Shown here piece after piece: positions 45,601-58,106 of a stretch of DNA of 64,000 bases. Both the position numbers and the translations under genes were made by a program. Source of the stretch: Mytilus edulis (Eukaryota > Mollusca > Bivalvia > Mytilida > Mytilidae); assembly GCF_963676685.1 (NCBI RefSeq), contig NC_092346.1, positions 47,613,289 through 47,677,288 of the forward strand, read 5' to 3'. Under the pieces are notes generated by a model. The model had not been told where the DNA came from, did not search any database, and worked only from the letters and a program-made list of their open reading frames with translations. Numbering within the stretch: the first letter of the stretch is position 1; the number at the start of each line of letters is the position of its first letter.

Positions 45601-48490
45601 GAATTTGCAGAATACAGTAACTGCTTAGTAAAAAGCTGGACTGAGTTCGGTGATATACTTCTTGAAACAACGCCGTTGAATGAAAACGGAAATAAGCGAC
45701 AATCTTATATTGCAAAATTCCAGATTGCAGTGCAAATACATTTGAATAATTTTGAACGATTTCATGTGCATCGTTCATCTGATAATTTTGCAAATTACCC
45801 CTTTTTATTTTGCCTTCTGTGTCCTTTTTAAAAGTAAATGTGTATTAACATTATCTTGTAAACAAAAGCAATTAAGTTTTGATTGTCTACAAATATGTGT
45901 TAGCTCTGAGCTTTATCTATAGAAAATGAAAATATAAAAAGGAAGATATGGTATGATTGTCAATGAGACAACTCTCCACAAGAGACCAAAATAACACAAA
46001 AATTAACAACTATAGGTCACTGTATATGAGCCAAGCAAGCATGTAACTAGGAGACTAGATAATGTCACATTTAAATTATTTATTAACATAAAAGGGAAAA
46101 TGTACATGCTCTGTGTTAAATGATTGTATTTCAAATGTATAATGTATTTCAAATGTATAATATTATTTGTATATCTTCTTAATTTGAATAAGGCACTGCT
46201 CTTGTTTTATTCTGTACTTTAAATATCGCTATTTCGATCAAAGCAGTTACTTTAACTACTGTTTTGATGGAAATCAATCCTAAATCATGTATTTAAGTTT
46301 AAGTTTCTATTGATATAAACAGATAGTAGAACACTTGATAAAAATGTTTTTTTTTAAATGACATTTTAAGATAGTACAAGTATGAAGAATAAAACTTAAT
46401 CATAATACCCTGTTGATTGATCTATCAATATTGTTTAATCAATATGATTTAGAAAATATGTATAGCATAGATGTCTAATGGTATTTTGTATTGTGTCCAT
46501 TTGAATATCAGTTTGCTCATTCAGATGTAGAGTATGCGTACAATCTTTGTGTTCTTTTTACTGGTGATAATTGACTTCACAGTTTACTATAGCTAAAATA
46601 CCAAGACAATACAACAGAAATTGCGTTAATATAAAGATAAGGGAATCCGCTTATGATATTTTTCTTAAACTAATCGTTTCAATATACAAAACAACGGTGA
46701 AACGGCTAAATATAACACAAACTAAAAATCAGTACAGAGCCTAGACATAAAGATAAAATAATAATAAAGCACACTTGCGAATACTGTCTGGCGTACTAAA
46801 TTATAATCCCTGTACCTTTGATAACTATTAACACTATCTAAAACACACACAGTCGAAAACTTTATATCACTTACCACTGAGTACAATGATAACTAGACGA
46901 TGACAATCATAAAATTACACTTTAACCCTTTTTTAGGAATATACTCCTACTTAAAAGAAATGGAATACTTTGAAAACAATACTGTACTTAAACATTGAAA
47001 ATTCCATCTTTTCAAAAAGAATTTTACAGCTGTGTTAGAATGTTATAATGTTACTTCTATATAGACCTTATTGACCTATGTTTAAAGTAAACTGAACTAG
47101 AGGGTTTTTTGAAATGAGGTTTTCCCTGTTTGATAGTAGAGTTCCTAAATAGTTGGGTTTTTTATTGTTGCTAATCGTTGGTTGTATATGTAGAGTTTCG
47201 TGTACAGTTGTTTAGTATAATTATTAATAGCTTTTGCTTCGTTTGGTTATAATAGTGTCTGTTTTTTTAGCGTACTGTCTCTCATAAAGAAACATCTTAT
47301 TTGCAGTAAACAAAGCTATTGATTGCTTCCTTAGCCTCATTTAATAAGATTTGTTTTAATTTGCGGTTCTAAGCTTAAATCACTGTTTCAAAAGGCACAA
47401 AACTGTAATTAATAATAGTTCTGAAAAATGTTAGCTTAGCTATCCGATTAGTAAATATACAGATGCACGACTTTTGATTTTTCCATTTGATACAAAAAGT
47501 TCTGTTTTGATTTTTTCTTGGAGTTTTGATATTGTTGTTTTTTGACTTTTCGATAAATTTGAAGCATCTGAAACCATTTTTCTAGATTTACAATCACCAG
47601 GAACACTCAAAGCCCTTGGTTTGTATTTGTAACCTTGATTTGCTTTCATAATCTATTTGTAAGATTTAAATATTTATAAACAACTGCATGTATGGTTGCC
47701 TTAGTTTATCATCTTATAAAAGCATTTTTTATTTCAAACCTAAACAATCTACACACACAGGAGAAGTTTTGAACAGGATTTGACTTCAAATAATATAATG
47801 CCACCTACCTTTTATTAAAACACTACTAGTTGAGGCAGTACAAATTAATATTCAAAACGTAGATTTAATTACTATTCCTTTATTATAAAATAATTATCAC
47901 AGTTTATTTCACATTTTGCATTTCAAACAACAATTTTCAAGATATTGCTACATGGATATAATGGTTTTCAAAAAAAATAATATTGCAAAAGGCTGTTCAA
48001 AACTTGATTGAGGTGTTAAGGGCATATGATACAGTTACAGGGGAGTTCATGATATTGCTAACATAAGGTAAATTTTTTGACAACCTCAAACTGTGACATA
48101 TCCAGGAAATATGAACTGGTATTTTTCGAATGATTTTTATCATTGAGACTAGTTTAACTTGAATACAAGTTCATGGACCCCTCTTTTTACAAATTTTTCA
48201 ATGTTTGATTACATACTAAAATCATTTGTGCCAATATTTATGAAAAGGTCAATTATTCTGGTCTGAAAACTAGAGTAATAGCTTGCTGAAGCTCACATTA
48301 CACCTGTTTCTTAGTTTCGTACAAATACAGCTAATATTCAAAGACACTAAACAGTTATTGTCTATGTAAATGCTAAGTAATGACAATGGCTCACATAGAT
48401 TTAAACAGCTTAATTAAAAATAAATTAAATCAAATTAAATTATATTCTCCTACATAAATTGCACAAAATTACCCTATAAAAGTCCTACAA
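45601..48490. other. Convergent intergenic region
   Basis: Between the LamG gene (+) and the HAD phosphatase (-), so it should hold both 3' UTRs. Candidate poly(A) signals: AATAAA at 46388 (+) and its complement at 47811-47816 (-). It also contains dispersed-repeat tails (45940-46000, 46785-46825). No convincing ORF. Confidence 0.6.
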
Positions 48491-48676
48491 TCATAAAAAA
48501 TCAAAAGGTGGTAGGCCAAAATGTTCTGGCACGAAATGTTCTAGGGAGTCTAACACTAAGGAACATTTATCTTTATGTGTATTTCTATCTTGTTCTTCGT
48601 GTGGTACCCATACACACCTCATCCCTGCTGCATGAGCTGCATCTACACCATTGGGTGCATCTTCAAACACCAACAC
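48491..48676 (-). CDS. PUDP: HAD phosphatase last exon (motif IV)
   Basis: The acceptor on the minus strand is TTTTAAG at 48677. Phase 0 entry gives VLVFEDAPNGVDAAHAAGM, the motif IV acidic pair that holds Mg, then the C terminus ending FDFL-stop. Confidence 0.85.
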   Translation of the reverse strand: MLVFEDAPNGVDAAHAAGMRCVWVPHEEQDRNTHKDKCSLVLDSLEHFVPEHFGLPPFDFL

Positions 48677-51600
48677 CTTAAAATATAAAGATATTGGTAT
48701 TAAATATTAGACTACATTTAAGAAAATTTAAGATTTTTGTTTTACACACTAAACAATTTCTTCATTTGTGAAAATAACAATGAACAGGTCATTATGGATT
48801 TTCAAACATCATTTTTATTTCCTCAGTTTTACATAATAATGTGGGTTTTTTTTCTCTATAATATGATATTTTAAAAACCTATATTAATATGTTAATAACA
48901 CAAAGTATAAAAGATAGGTCAATGAAAAAACCTTTAAATTAAATCTGTAAATATTGAATGAAGGCACCTAGTTGTATCATAGGCCAGAAAAAGTAACTGA
49001 AGTACAACCATATGCACATACCTTTTCAGGGATAGGATTTTCTTTGAATCTTTTAGCACATATACGGAATATATCAGGAGCTGGTTTACCATGTTTTACC
49101 TCTGGATCATCTGTGCTTACCACAGAATGTAAGAACAAACTGAAGAAATCTTTGTGATTTTTGGTCTTAAGATCCATCAAATGTTGACTTGATCCAGTTG
49201 CTATGGCAATGGGAATGTTGTGTTTGTGGAAATGTCTCACCAATTTTTCTGCACCTATTTTTAAAAAATAAAATAGCACTTGTAAGATACAATTTTACCT
49301 ATCCTAGTTTATCTGTAAGTTACAATGTTACCAACTCTAGTGTTGTAAAGTTGTGATAGAAAACCTTTTTAACTTGCTAAAACATCATAAAATTACTTTA
49401 TTTGTAAAGATATTATTGTGCAAAATAGGAGAATGATACATTTAAGAGTCTTAATTTGGCCCTTGAAATTGCAAATACTCAAAAACATAAAGATTTCAAA
49501 ATAATGGATATGTGTAAAAGATAATATTGAAGTAAAACATTTTTGAGTAAAACTCTAAGAAAATTGATGACAAGATCTCAAAATGAGGCTATTTCCACCA
49601 TATAAGACATGTAAGAAGTGATTAAGTTCAGAAGTTTCTGAGAAAAGTGTCACAACATATTTTAAGTTCATTCAGCATATTGAATAACTCAAAGTATCAG
49701 CAAACAATTGTGTGTGTATCTGATGGATCAAATAAGTGCTAACACTTTACAACTAATCGCAGTTTAGCTAATGACAAAATATAGATTCATTCTCTTCAGT
49801 AGCAACGCAAAACAAAAGTTTTTAATTTAAAGTATGGGTAAGCAGGTAGTAGGTATTTGACAGGTCCTAAAAAGGATCACATAGAACAACTCATTTGACA
49901 TTACTGTCAAGCTGCTGACCAAACATAAAATAGTTCTACATGTAAATACAGAGATGTCTGTGAAAAAAAATACTTATATTTTGTAGGATAAGCAGGCAGA
50001 TGGATGACTGACAAGGTGGTTGCAATTAAGCCCCATGTTTAGAGTTGGGAATAATACTTTATATTTTTAGCTCACCTGGCCCGAAGGGCCAAGTGAGCTA
50101 TTCCCATCACTTTGCGTCCGGCGTCCGTCGTCGTCGTCCGTCGTCCGTCGTCTGTCGTCCGTCGTCCGTCGTCGTCGTCCGTCGTCGTTAACTTTTACAA
50201 AAATCTTCTCCTCTGAAACTACTGGGCCAAATCAAACCAAACTTGGCCACAATCATCATTGGGGTATCTAGTTTAAAAAATGTGTGGCGTGACCCGGTCA
50301 ACCAACCAAGATGGCCGCCACGGCTAAAAATAGAACATGGGGGTAAAATGCAGTTTTTGGCTTATAACTCAAAAACCAAAGCATTTAGAGCAAATCTGAC
50401 ATGGGGTAAATATGTTTATCAGGTCAAGATCTATCTGCCCTGAAATTTTCAGATGAATCGGTCAATCGGTTGTTGGGTTGCTGCCCCTGAATTGGTAATT
50501 TTGAGGAAATTTTGCTGTTTTTGGTTATTATCTTGAATATTATTATAGATAGAGATAAACTGTAAACAGCAATAATGTTCAGCAAAGTAAGATCTACAAA
50601 TAAGTCAACATGACCAAAATGGTCAGTTGACCCGTTTAGGAGTTATTGCCCTTTATAGTCAATTTTTAACCATTTTTCGTTAATTAAAGTAATCTTTTAC
50701 AAAAATCTTCTCCACTGAAACTACTGGGCCAAATTAATCCAAACTTGGCCACAATCATCTTTGGGGTAATTGGTTTAAAAAATGTGTGGCGTGACCTGGT
50801 CAACCAACCAAGATGGCCGCCTCGGCTAAAAATAGAACAAAGGGGTAAAATGCAGTTTTTGGCTTATAACTCAAAAACCAAAGCATTTTGAGGAAATCTG
50901 ACATGGGATAAAAAATGTTTATCAGGTCAAGATCTATCTGCCCTGAAATTTTCAGATGAATCGGTCAATCGGTTGTTGGGTTGCTGCCCCTGAATTGGTA
51001 ATTTTGAGGAAATTTTGCTGTTTTTGGTTATTATCTTGAATATTATTATAGATAGAGATAAACTGTAAACAGCAATAATGTTCAGCAAAGTAAGATCTAC
51101 AAATAAGTCAACATGACCAAAATGGTCAGTTGACCCGTTTAGGAGTTATTGCCCTTTATAGTCAATTTTTAACCATTTTTCGTAAATTAAAGTAATCTTT
51201 TACAAAAATCTTCTCCTCTGAAACTACTGGGCCAAATTAATCCAAACTTGGCCACAATCATCTTTGGGGTATCTAGTTTAAAAAATGTGTGGCGTGACCT
51301 GGTCAACCAACCAAGATGGCCGCCACCGCTAAAAATAGAACATAGGGGTAAAATGCAGTTTTTGGCTTATAACTCAAAAACCAAAGCATTTTGAGGAAAT
51401 CTGACATGGGATAAAAATGTTTATCAGGTCAAGATCTATCTGCCCTGAAATTTTCAGATGAATCGGTCAATCGGTTGTTGGGTTGCTGCCCCTGAATTGG
51501 TAATTTTGAGGAAATTTTGCTGTTTTTGGTTATTATCTTGAATATTATTAAAGATAGAGATAAATTGTAAACAGCAATAATGTTCAGCAAAGTAAGATCT

Positions 51601-54600
51601 ACAAATAAGTCAACATGACCGAAATGGTCAGTTGACCCCTTTAGGAGTTATTGCCCTTTATAGTCAATCTTTAACCATTTTTCAAAAATCTAAGTAATCT
51701 TTTACAAAATCTCCACTGAAACTACTAGGCCACAATCATCTTTGGGGTATCTAGTTTGAAAAATGTGTCCGATGACCTGGCCATTCAACCAAGATGGCCG
51801 CCACGGCTAAAAATAGAACATAGGGGTAAAATGCAGTTTTTGGCTTATAACTATGAAACCAAAGCATCTAGAGCAAATCTGACAAGAAGTTAAATTGTTA
51901 ATCAAGTCAATATCTATCTGCCCTGAATTTTTCAGATGAATTGGACAACTGGTTGTTGGGTTGCTGCCCTCCAATTGGTAATTTTTAAAGAAATTTTGCC
52001 GTTTTTGGTTATCTTGAATACTATTATAGATAGCGATAAACTGTAAACAGCAATAATGTTCAGCAAAGTAAGATCTACAAATAAGTCAACATGACCTAAA
52101 TGGTCAATTGACCCCTTAAGGAGTTATTGTCCTTTATAGTCAATTTTTAACAATTTTCATTAATTTGGTAAATTTATGTAAATTTTTACCAAATATAGTT
52201 CTCTGTTACTAATGGGCAATGTTCATTATAGATATAATTGTAAGAAGCAAAATCGTTCAGTAAAGTAAGAACTTCAAACACATCACCATCACCAAAATAG
52301 AATTTTGTCATGAATCCATTTGTGTCCTTTGTTTAATATGCACATAGACCAAGGTGAGCGACACAGGCTCTTTAGAGCCTCTAGTTATCATATATTTTCT
52401 GTTATATACCTGGCATGAAATCAACTTTTGGAAATAATACTTCTTGCTCCTTGTGTGCCAAAGCTAGATATTCTTCAACTGTTAAAGGTAATTCTAATTC
52501 ATCTGAAATAGATATAAAACATTACCATGGTTTACAAACCTTTGCCCGGTTTACAAAAATGTACATGTATACTGGTAAATGCATTTGTATGATCCAATTA
52601 TACAATTATTTTACTCTATTGTTTAATAAGCTGAAAATTGTTGTTATAGTTAAAATTCTAAATTAACAAACCTATCTTCCAAAAAGATAACATTACTATA
52701 AAACTTAATCATGTTAATTAGCCTATCCTCTTTAACATGAAAAAAAAAACTTATTATTACTAACTAAATTGACTTGAAACTAAAACATAAAGTATAATAT
52801 ATACGTACCAATTATTATCTTAGATGCCTCAGTTTCTTTCTTCCCCATCTGTCGACTTTTGATTGCCCAGGTAAAATTCTTGCCATATTTGGATACAATG
52901 TCTTGTGTTATCTGTGTATACAGCCTTTCTGTATCTGAAATGAAAAAAAAATAATAATAAATATTTTGTATTTTTTCATTTGTCAATCTCGTGACATATT
53001 GAAAACTAAAGTCATCAAACAAAAAAGATACTAATAGTTTATATACACGGTACTTGAATAGGTAATTTTTACTTTCATGACTGTAAAACATGCGTAGATG
53101 GACTTTCCTTTATTTTCTCAATATCTTCTGAAAATACAGTGTACTCTCATTTCAAATACAACTTTCCTTAAGCTGTGCATATATAATTGATGCCAATTTG
53201 ATCGCAGTTCACAAACTTTCTAAGCAAGTACAAAATTTGGGCAAGTGATATTCTCATTCTGATAGGTAAAATATCATGGTAAAATAATTTTAAATGATAA
53301 TGTTGAAACTTGTACATGTATGATACATGTAAGTCATGTTATTTCAGACAGCAATTTTTCTTGATGGATAAAATGAAAAAAATTATATATACGTATACTT
53401 TTATAGAATGTACAAAATGTACCTGATATAAATCAAACATACCTAGTAGAAGCCCATCAACATCAAAAATTATGTGGTTAAAGGAAGCAGACATCTTGGA
53501 TTAGGTGAATTAATAGATCTCCTACTTATGACTACTTAATTATCAAAAATGAAGTGGAATTTATAAGATTCACTTTTTGTCTCTTTCTGATGAAATGCCT
53601 TGCTTTGATTTCATCATGTTTGATGAAATTCCATGTTCTGATTTCATAATGTTTGTCTTTTAAATGCATTCTATAAATAATTAATTTGTATTCAAGTAAC
53701 ATCCTGGTGCACACAAAAATTTGAAAAAAACCATCTTTTTTCAAAAATAAATATAGCATGACCACGATCACACATAATTAACAGCTCCTGATGGTAGTCC
53801 ATAGCCTGACTGGTTTGGTCCTTCACATACCTTATTCAGAGGCAGAATGGTGAATTAATAGTGCACCCTATTTATATAGATTACCAAATTACCTGAAAAT
53901 TCTAACCTCAATGGTAAGACAATTAACTTGCGTTCAACACACAAACATGTTGTTTCTGGAGTAATTAAATTCATTTTAATTTTAGTAAAAGGGAGGGATT
54001 TTTCATAAATCTAAGGCCATAAAAAAGAATACATGCATATATGTTTGCCCTAACCATGCTAACCCTACCTACCCAGAAATGAACTGCCTACTCAAAATCT
54101 TTTATTGCCTTGATTTGAAAAAGATTTTTTTAATCAGATCAGCATCATTCACACAGACTTAAAAACATCTGACACTTCATTTTCTCTTTGTCAAAATAAA
54201 AAAAATAAAAAGCCTACCTACCTACCCATTGTCTCTACCTTTGGGTTGGTTTGAGCGAACCTAAATGTTTGATGTGTGGCCTAAGCCTAGCAGTATTACA
54301 TCATCTTATTCCCAGAAATATCAAGCAGTTTCCTGGTTATTGTTGAACCATCAAAAAATATCACAAGGACCATAACTTGCATATAAGAAGTATTGTCATT
54401 TTAAAATGCGACAGCTATTTTATTTAAGATAAGAGGCAAATCAGTAAAGTGCTATGGCGAGTATAGGATTCAATATAAAAACACTTCTCTTTTTTAAGTT
54501 TTAGCATTTAGGGGGTCAAAAGTCACGACATCCTGGTTTCACATTTGTAGCTCAATAGCTTCAATTCAAAGGCCCTTTACAGTTAGAGAAAAATATTATA

Positions 54601-54727
54601 AATCATTGTCATAATATTATAAATAAGACATATTTTCAGATAAAACTTTTGCTGTTTACAATTTATATTTCATACCCAGTAAAAGACCATCGACATCGAA
54701 AATAATGTGACTTATGGGGGCTGACAT
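48491..54727 (-). CDS. PUDP: HAD-superfamily phosphatase, pseudouridine-5'-phosphatase-like, with alternative first exons
   Basis: On the minus strand the exons are 54727-54676 or 53494-53443 (alternative first), 52934-52809, 52502-52410, 49254-49022 and 48676-48491. Either first exon gives 690 nt, 229 residues plus stop, close to the vertebrate PUDP/HDHD1 length (about 228). The HAD motifs are present: DVDG (motif I nucleophile), IAIATGSS (II), VKHGKPAPDIF (III, Lys) and VFEDAPNG (IV). The TER that follows the motif I DVDGLLLD is completed across the first splice junction. These enzymes are Mg-dependent cytosolic phosphatases; PUDP dephosphorylates pseudouridine 5'-phosphate. Substrate assignment is by family resemblance; other HDHD1-like substrates are possible. 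Confidence 0.85.
49022..49254 (-). CDS. PUDP: HAD phosphatase exon 4 (motifs II and III)
   Basis: Minus strand, 233 nt, phase 1 to 0, acceptor AAAAATAG, donor GTATGT. It contains IAIATGSS (motif II Thr) and HGKPAPDIF (motif III Lys). Confidence 0.85.
50069..52384. mobile_element. Tandem-repeat non-autonomous element (Helentron/HINE-like)
   Basis: The left end is a 31-bp hairpin (AGCTCAC..GGCCCGAAGGGCC..GTGAGCT), followed by CGTCCGTCGTC low-complexity sequence and about four units of roughly 500 bp (starts near 50190, 50691, 51194 and 51696). The right end has AAGGTGAGC (inverse of the left GCTCACCT) and the hairpin AGGCTCTTTAGAGCCT followed by CTAG. Subterminal inverted repeats, a 3' hairpin and internal tandem units suggest a Helitron/Helentron-derived element. 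No Rep or helicase ORF. It lies in a PUDP intron. Confidence 0.6.
52410..52502 (-). CDS. PUDP: HAD phosphatase exon 3
   Basis: Minus strand, 93 nt, phase 1-1, acceptor TATTTCAG, donor GTATAT. Encodes the cap-domain segment LPLTVEEYLALAHKEQE. Confidence 0.8.
52809..52934 (-). CDS. PUDP: HAD phosphatase exon 2 (cap domain)
   Basis: Minus strand, 126 nt, phase 1-1, acceptor TTCATTTCAG, donor GTACGT. Encodes TERLYTQITQDIVSKYGK and the start of the helical cap. Confidence 0.8.
53443..53494 (-). CDS. PUDP: HAD phosphatase alternative first exon, proximal
   Basis: The ATG (53494-53492 on the minus strand) opens MSASFNHIIFDVDGLLL, followed by G and donor GTATGT. It contains the nucleophile and acid/base Asp pair. 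Confidence 0.75.
54676..54727 (-). CDS. PUDP: HAD phosphatase alternative first exon, distal
   Basis: The ATG (54727-54725 on the minus strand) opens MSAPISHIIFDVDGLLL, followed by G and donor GTATGA. The same 52-nt length and phase as the proximal exon, with 14 of 17 residues identical, so it is a duplicated, interchangeable first exon. Non-coding 5' sequence and promoter would lie just above it. Confidence 0.7.
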
Positions 54728-55544
54728 CTTGGAATTTGTAAATAGAAAGTGAATCGACGGATTCGGACTTCAACCTAATTCCGGAAAACTATCGACAGTC
54801 GGTTAAAAGTCATTTATATTACTTTAAATAGCCTAAAATAAAACCTTTTATCGTCAGCTTATAACAGGTTAACCTAATATTAGTTTAAAGAGTACCGTAA
54901 TTGTTACATAAATTGATTTATTGATCGATACTATTCAGGTATGAAATAGGTATTAAAACAATGTCATTAAGAATATAGACTTAAATTCCTTTGAAAGTCA
55001 TGTCTAAGCATATCTTTTCAAATTTAAATCGTCTGCGCAGTCAGCGGAAGCACTTTCAACACCATACCAGTGTCTTTGTAGATATTAAACTGAAGTGGCA
55101 ACACACGAAATTTGAATTTAATAGTTGTGTTTATCGTCATTCCTGAAATTTAAAGAATTTCGATATGGTTGTCAAAATAACACAACATGACATAACATCA
55201 CAATAACGGACTTTACATTATACATGTAAGTATGTTTAAATATCAATTCTATATCGTGTACTAAAGTTAGGTGCATTTTAGTTTCGCTTTATTCAAATTG
55301 GTTGCTACAAGTCAATCCTCATCATTAAATCCTTTCTAACGTTTTTTTCTGAGATACTATCTTTTAACGTTGATTATATGTTGGTGTTCTACCTAGATCA
55401 TGATTATCAGACGGGGTTGTCATGGCTATTGAGATGCACATCTAATGTTAGACTAAGTTACATTCGAATGGACCCCAATGCTACATTTGAGCTCTTCATA
55501 TATTTCATATATATAAGTATAAAAAGGATCTATACATGTAACTA

Positions 55545-55668
55545 TAGGAGGGTCTGGATGGGACCACGAAATACAGAATAATAGGCAATAAATACGGAAT
55601 AAAAGGAAAAATATGTACAGAATAGAGAAAATAGGGGATAAATAACATGAAGATAGAGAATAAGGTCC
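55545..55668. mobile_element. Small MITE-like repeat
   Basis: GGAGGGTCTGGATGGGACC at the left and GGTCCCAGACCCTC at the right are inverted relative to each other. The interior is A/G rich with repeated AGAATAGAGA-type motifs. The target duplication is not clear. Confidence 0.45.
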
Positions 55669-55989
55669 CAGACCCTCGTATTTTAAAGCCGGCTAGATGG
55701 TTACAACATTGGACATGTTGGATTTAAAGAAATGTATTTGATTTTGAATAGTACAAAGTATTTGCTACATCACTAATGTGTTCATATTCAGTATATTTGT
55801 AATCATTTTTAACACCAGATATAAATGTCTTTTTGTACGGGAGTTCGTGCTGCCAAATACCAAATTTTTACAGGAGTTTGTCACGGTACAGTTGCTAGAT
55901 TTTTATATTAGTCGATTATGTTTGTCGCAGTCAGAATTGTTTCAGTAAATAAACTCATCATAGATACCAGGACTAAATTGTGTATATAC

Positions 55990-56315
55990 TTTCTATGTTC
56001 TTTACGTCGTAACTACAATCCCCTTCCCTTTCATGAATGTGACCTACCGAATTAGACTATTTACCGGATTTGTAATCACATAAGCAACCCGACGGGTGCC
56101 ACATGTGGAGCAGGATCTGCTTACCCTTCTGGAGCACCTGAGATCACCCCTAGTTTTTGGTGGGGTTCGTGTTGTTTATTCTTTAGTTTTCTATGTTGTG
56201 TCATGTGTACTATTGTTTTTCTGTTTGTCTTTTTCATTTTTAGCCATGGCGTTGTCAGTTTGTTTTAGATTTATGAGTTTGACTGTCCCTTTGGTATCTT
56301 TGGTCCCTCTTTTTC
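55990..56315 (-). repeat. Dispersed repeat R2, inverted copy
   Basis: Reverse complement of 16757-17070: AAGCAACCCGACGGGTGCCA, GGGGTTCGTGTTGTTTATTC, and ending ATCTTTGGTCCCTC. Confidence 0.75.
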
Positions 56316-58106
56316 CAATTATGTCAGAGCTCAAGCGATTGATTGTGTACCATTATGGACTTTAAGTCTATAAGCAGTGATCTGATCCAACTGCCGTAAA
56401 ACAAAAAGCATGATACCAATTTCCTCGAGTACAATATGTGCTTATGAAAACCTTCATCATGTACAATGAACGCTTGTCCGTTTAGAAAAGCAGAAACAGA
56501 AAACGGTTACACGCATGCATATATTATCAAAAGATACAAACAGCAAACATCAAACTTACCAAAAGTCAACGGTCTCATTTTGGTAATAGGGGAACATCAC
56601 AGCAACGACATTGTTATGCTCATTTTATGGGTCACACTCTTAGATTAAGAACAAACAGAATAAATGAAGTCTTGACTATGATTGTGATTTTTATCGATGG
56701 GTGCACTCCAGCAAACCATAATTTACAATTAAAGCTTGTAGACAAGAAATATATAATTTTCGTTCACCGTACAGTTATGAAGTGCTATTTCGTTCTTGTC
56801 TCTACACATTCTCTCACGGCAACTGATTAACAACAAATGATAATGTTTATTAGTTTAGTGTGACGTCCATTTTTACTGAACGAGTACACATTTGTGTTTA
56901 GGAGCCAGTTCAATCCCGCTTCTGATTCGCGATTTTCTCACTTTTTTTAAGACTCATTGTCAGCCTTGGACAGTTTTCTGCTCTTTGGTCGGGTTGTTGT
57001 CTCTTTGGCGCATTCCACATTTACATTCTTAATTTAACATCTAAAACAAAGCCGAATGTGCACAATCGGTAGTTCCACAATGGGAGGCACATGCTCATGC
57101 TATATATAGAATGGAAATGGTGAATTTGTCAAAGAGACAATAATCCGACATAAGAGCGGAAAACATGGAGACTCCTTTCTCGACTTAACACAAACTGCTT
57201 CCTTTTACCAACACTAGACAAATCAGTCTATGATATGCATGTAAAACCTGAAGCTGGTACAATGCATCCAAAATTCATCTTAGTATCTATAGACTTATAA
57301 ACTCACTCTTATCACAAGAACGATTATCAATTTTACTGTACCAGATCGCAATACGACAAAAATCATCGCAGTCTTTTCAGTGATGTCTTTGAGCTAGGCC
57401 AAAACGTTTGAAAAAGAACCGATATGATCAAAACGTTTGAAAAAGTACCGATATTATTAAAACCTACATGTATTGCCAAATCTGGGGGAAATGGAAAGAG
57501 CTAGGCATGAGAGATACGTGCATTCCTTAATTTAAGTGATTTTCTTAGCTTAACAACAGTTAATTTTAATAGAACACTACTATGTAGTTTTATGCAGTAA
57601 CGAACTACTGAGCTTATACGCTGACGAAAAGCTCTCGAGATGTGTCTCCTTTTGGTAGCAATTACACACATAACAGTTAATTATATATAACTTATTTATT
57701 GCACCAGATAAGCTTTTCGACAACATAATTCTATCCATCTCTTCTGCGATGCTGGAATCCAAATTATTTTAAAAACCGAAATTTGAAAAGAAAAGTTGAA
57801 TATTTGATAGTCGAAAAGGATCAACAATTCTTTTGATTTAAAATTCGCGTTTTGCTGAGAGAAACGACCATATGAATAAGGATTCTGTCAAAGTTTTTTC
57901 TGAAATCCAGTCAGTTACTGCAGATTCCTTACTGGTACGAAATACATATATAGTTGCACTGTTGTACAAGTAGCAAGGACCATGTTATGTCAGACTTTAT
58001 AAAACACCCTCATTATACTTATTTACAAACAAACTTATTGGGTTTAATATGAACCTTACAATTAAACTTCGATCATAATTTGTAAACATTTTTTTTTCAT
58101 TTCCAG

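Larger units (their letters stand above)
54728..58106. other. Divergent intergenic region with repeats
   Basis: Between PUDP (-) and the OTU gene (+), so it should hold both promoters; I can assign no TATA or initiator. It contains a small MITE-like element (55545-55668), an inverted R2 copy (55990-56315) and an R1-related stretch (56855-57035). ORFs here coincide with those repeats or are short. Confidence 0.6.

Noticed and set aside
50105-50190. CGTCCGTCGTC array as a CpG island or promoter
   Set aside because: It is the low-complexity start of the tandem-repeat element and recurs in mobile repeats; no gene starts there.
56096-56365. 89-codon ORF with a hydrophobic stretch
   Set aside because: Lies in repeat R2; the same reading appears antisense at 16669-16974, so it is a repeat artefact.
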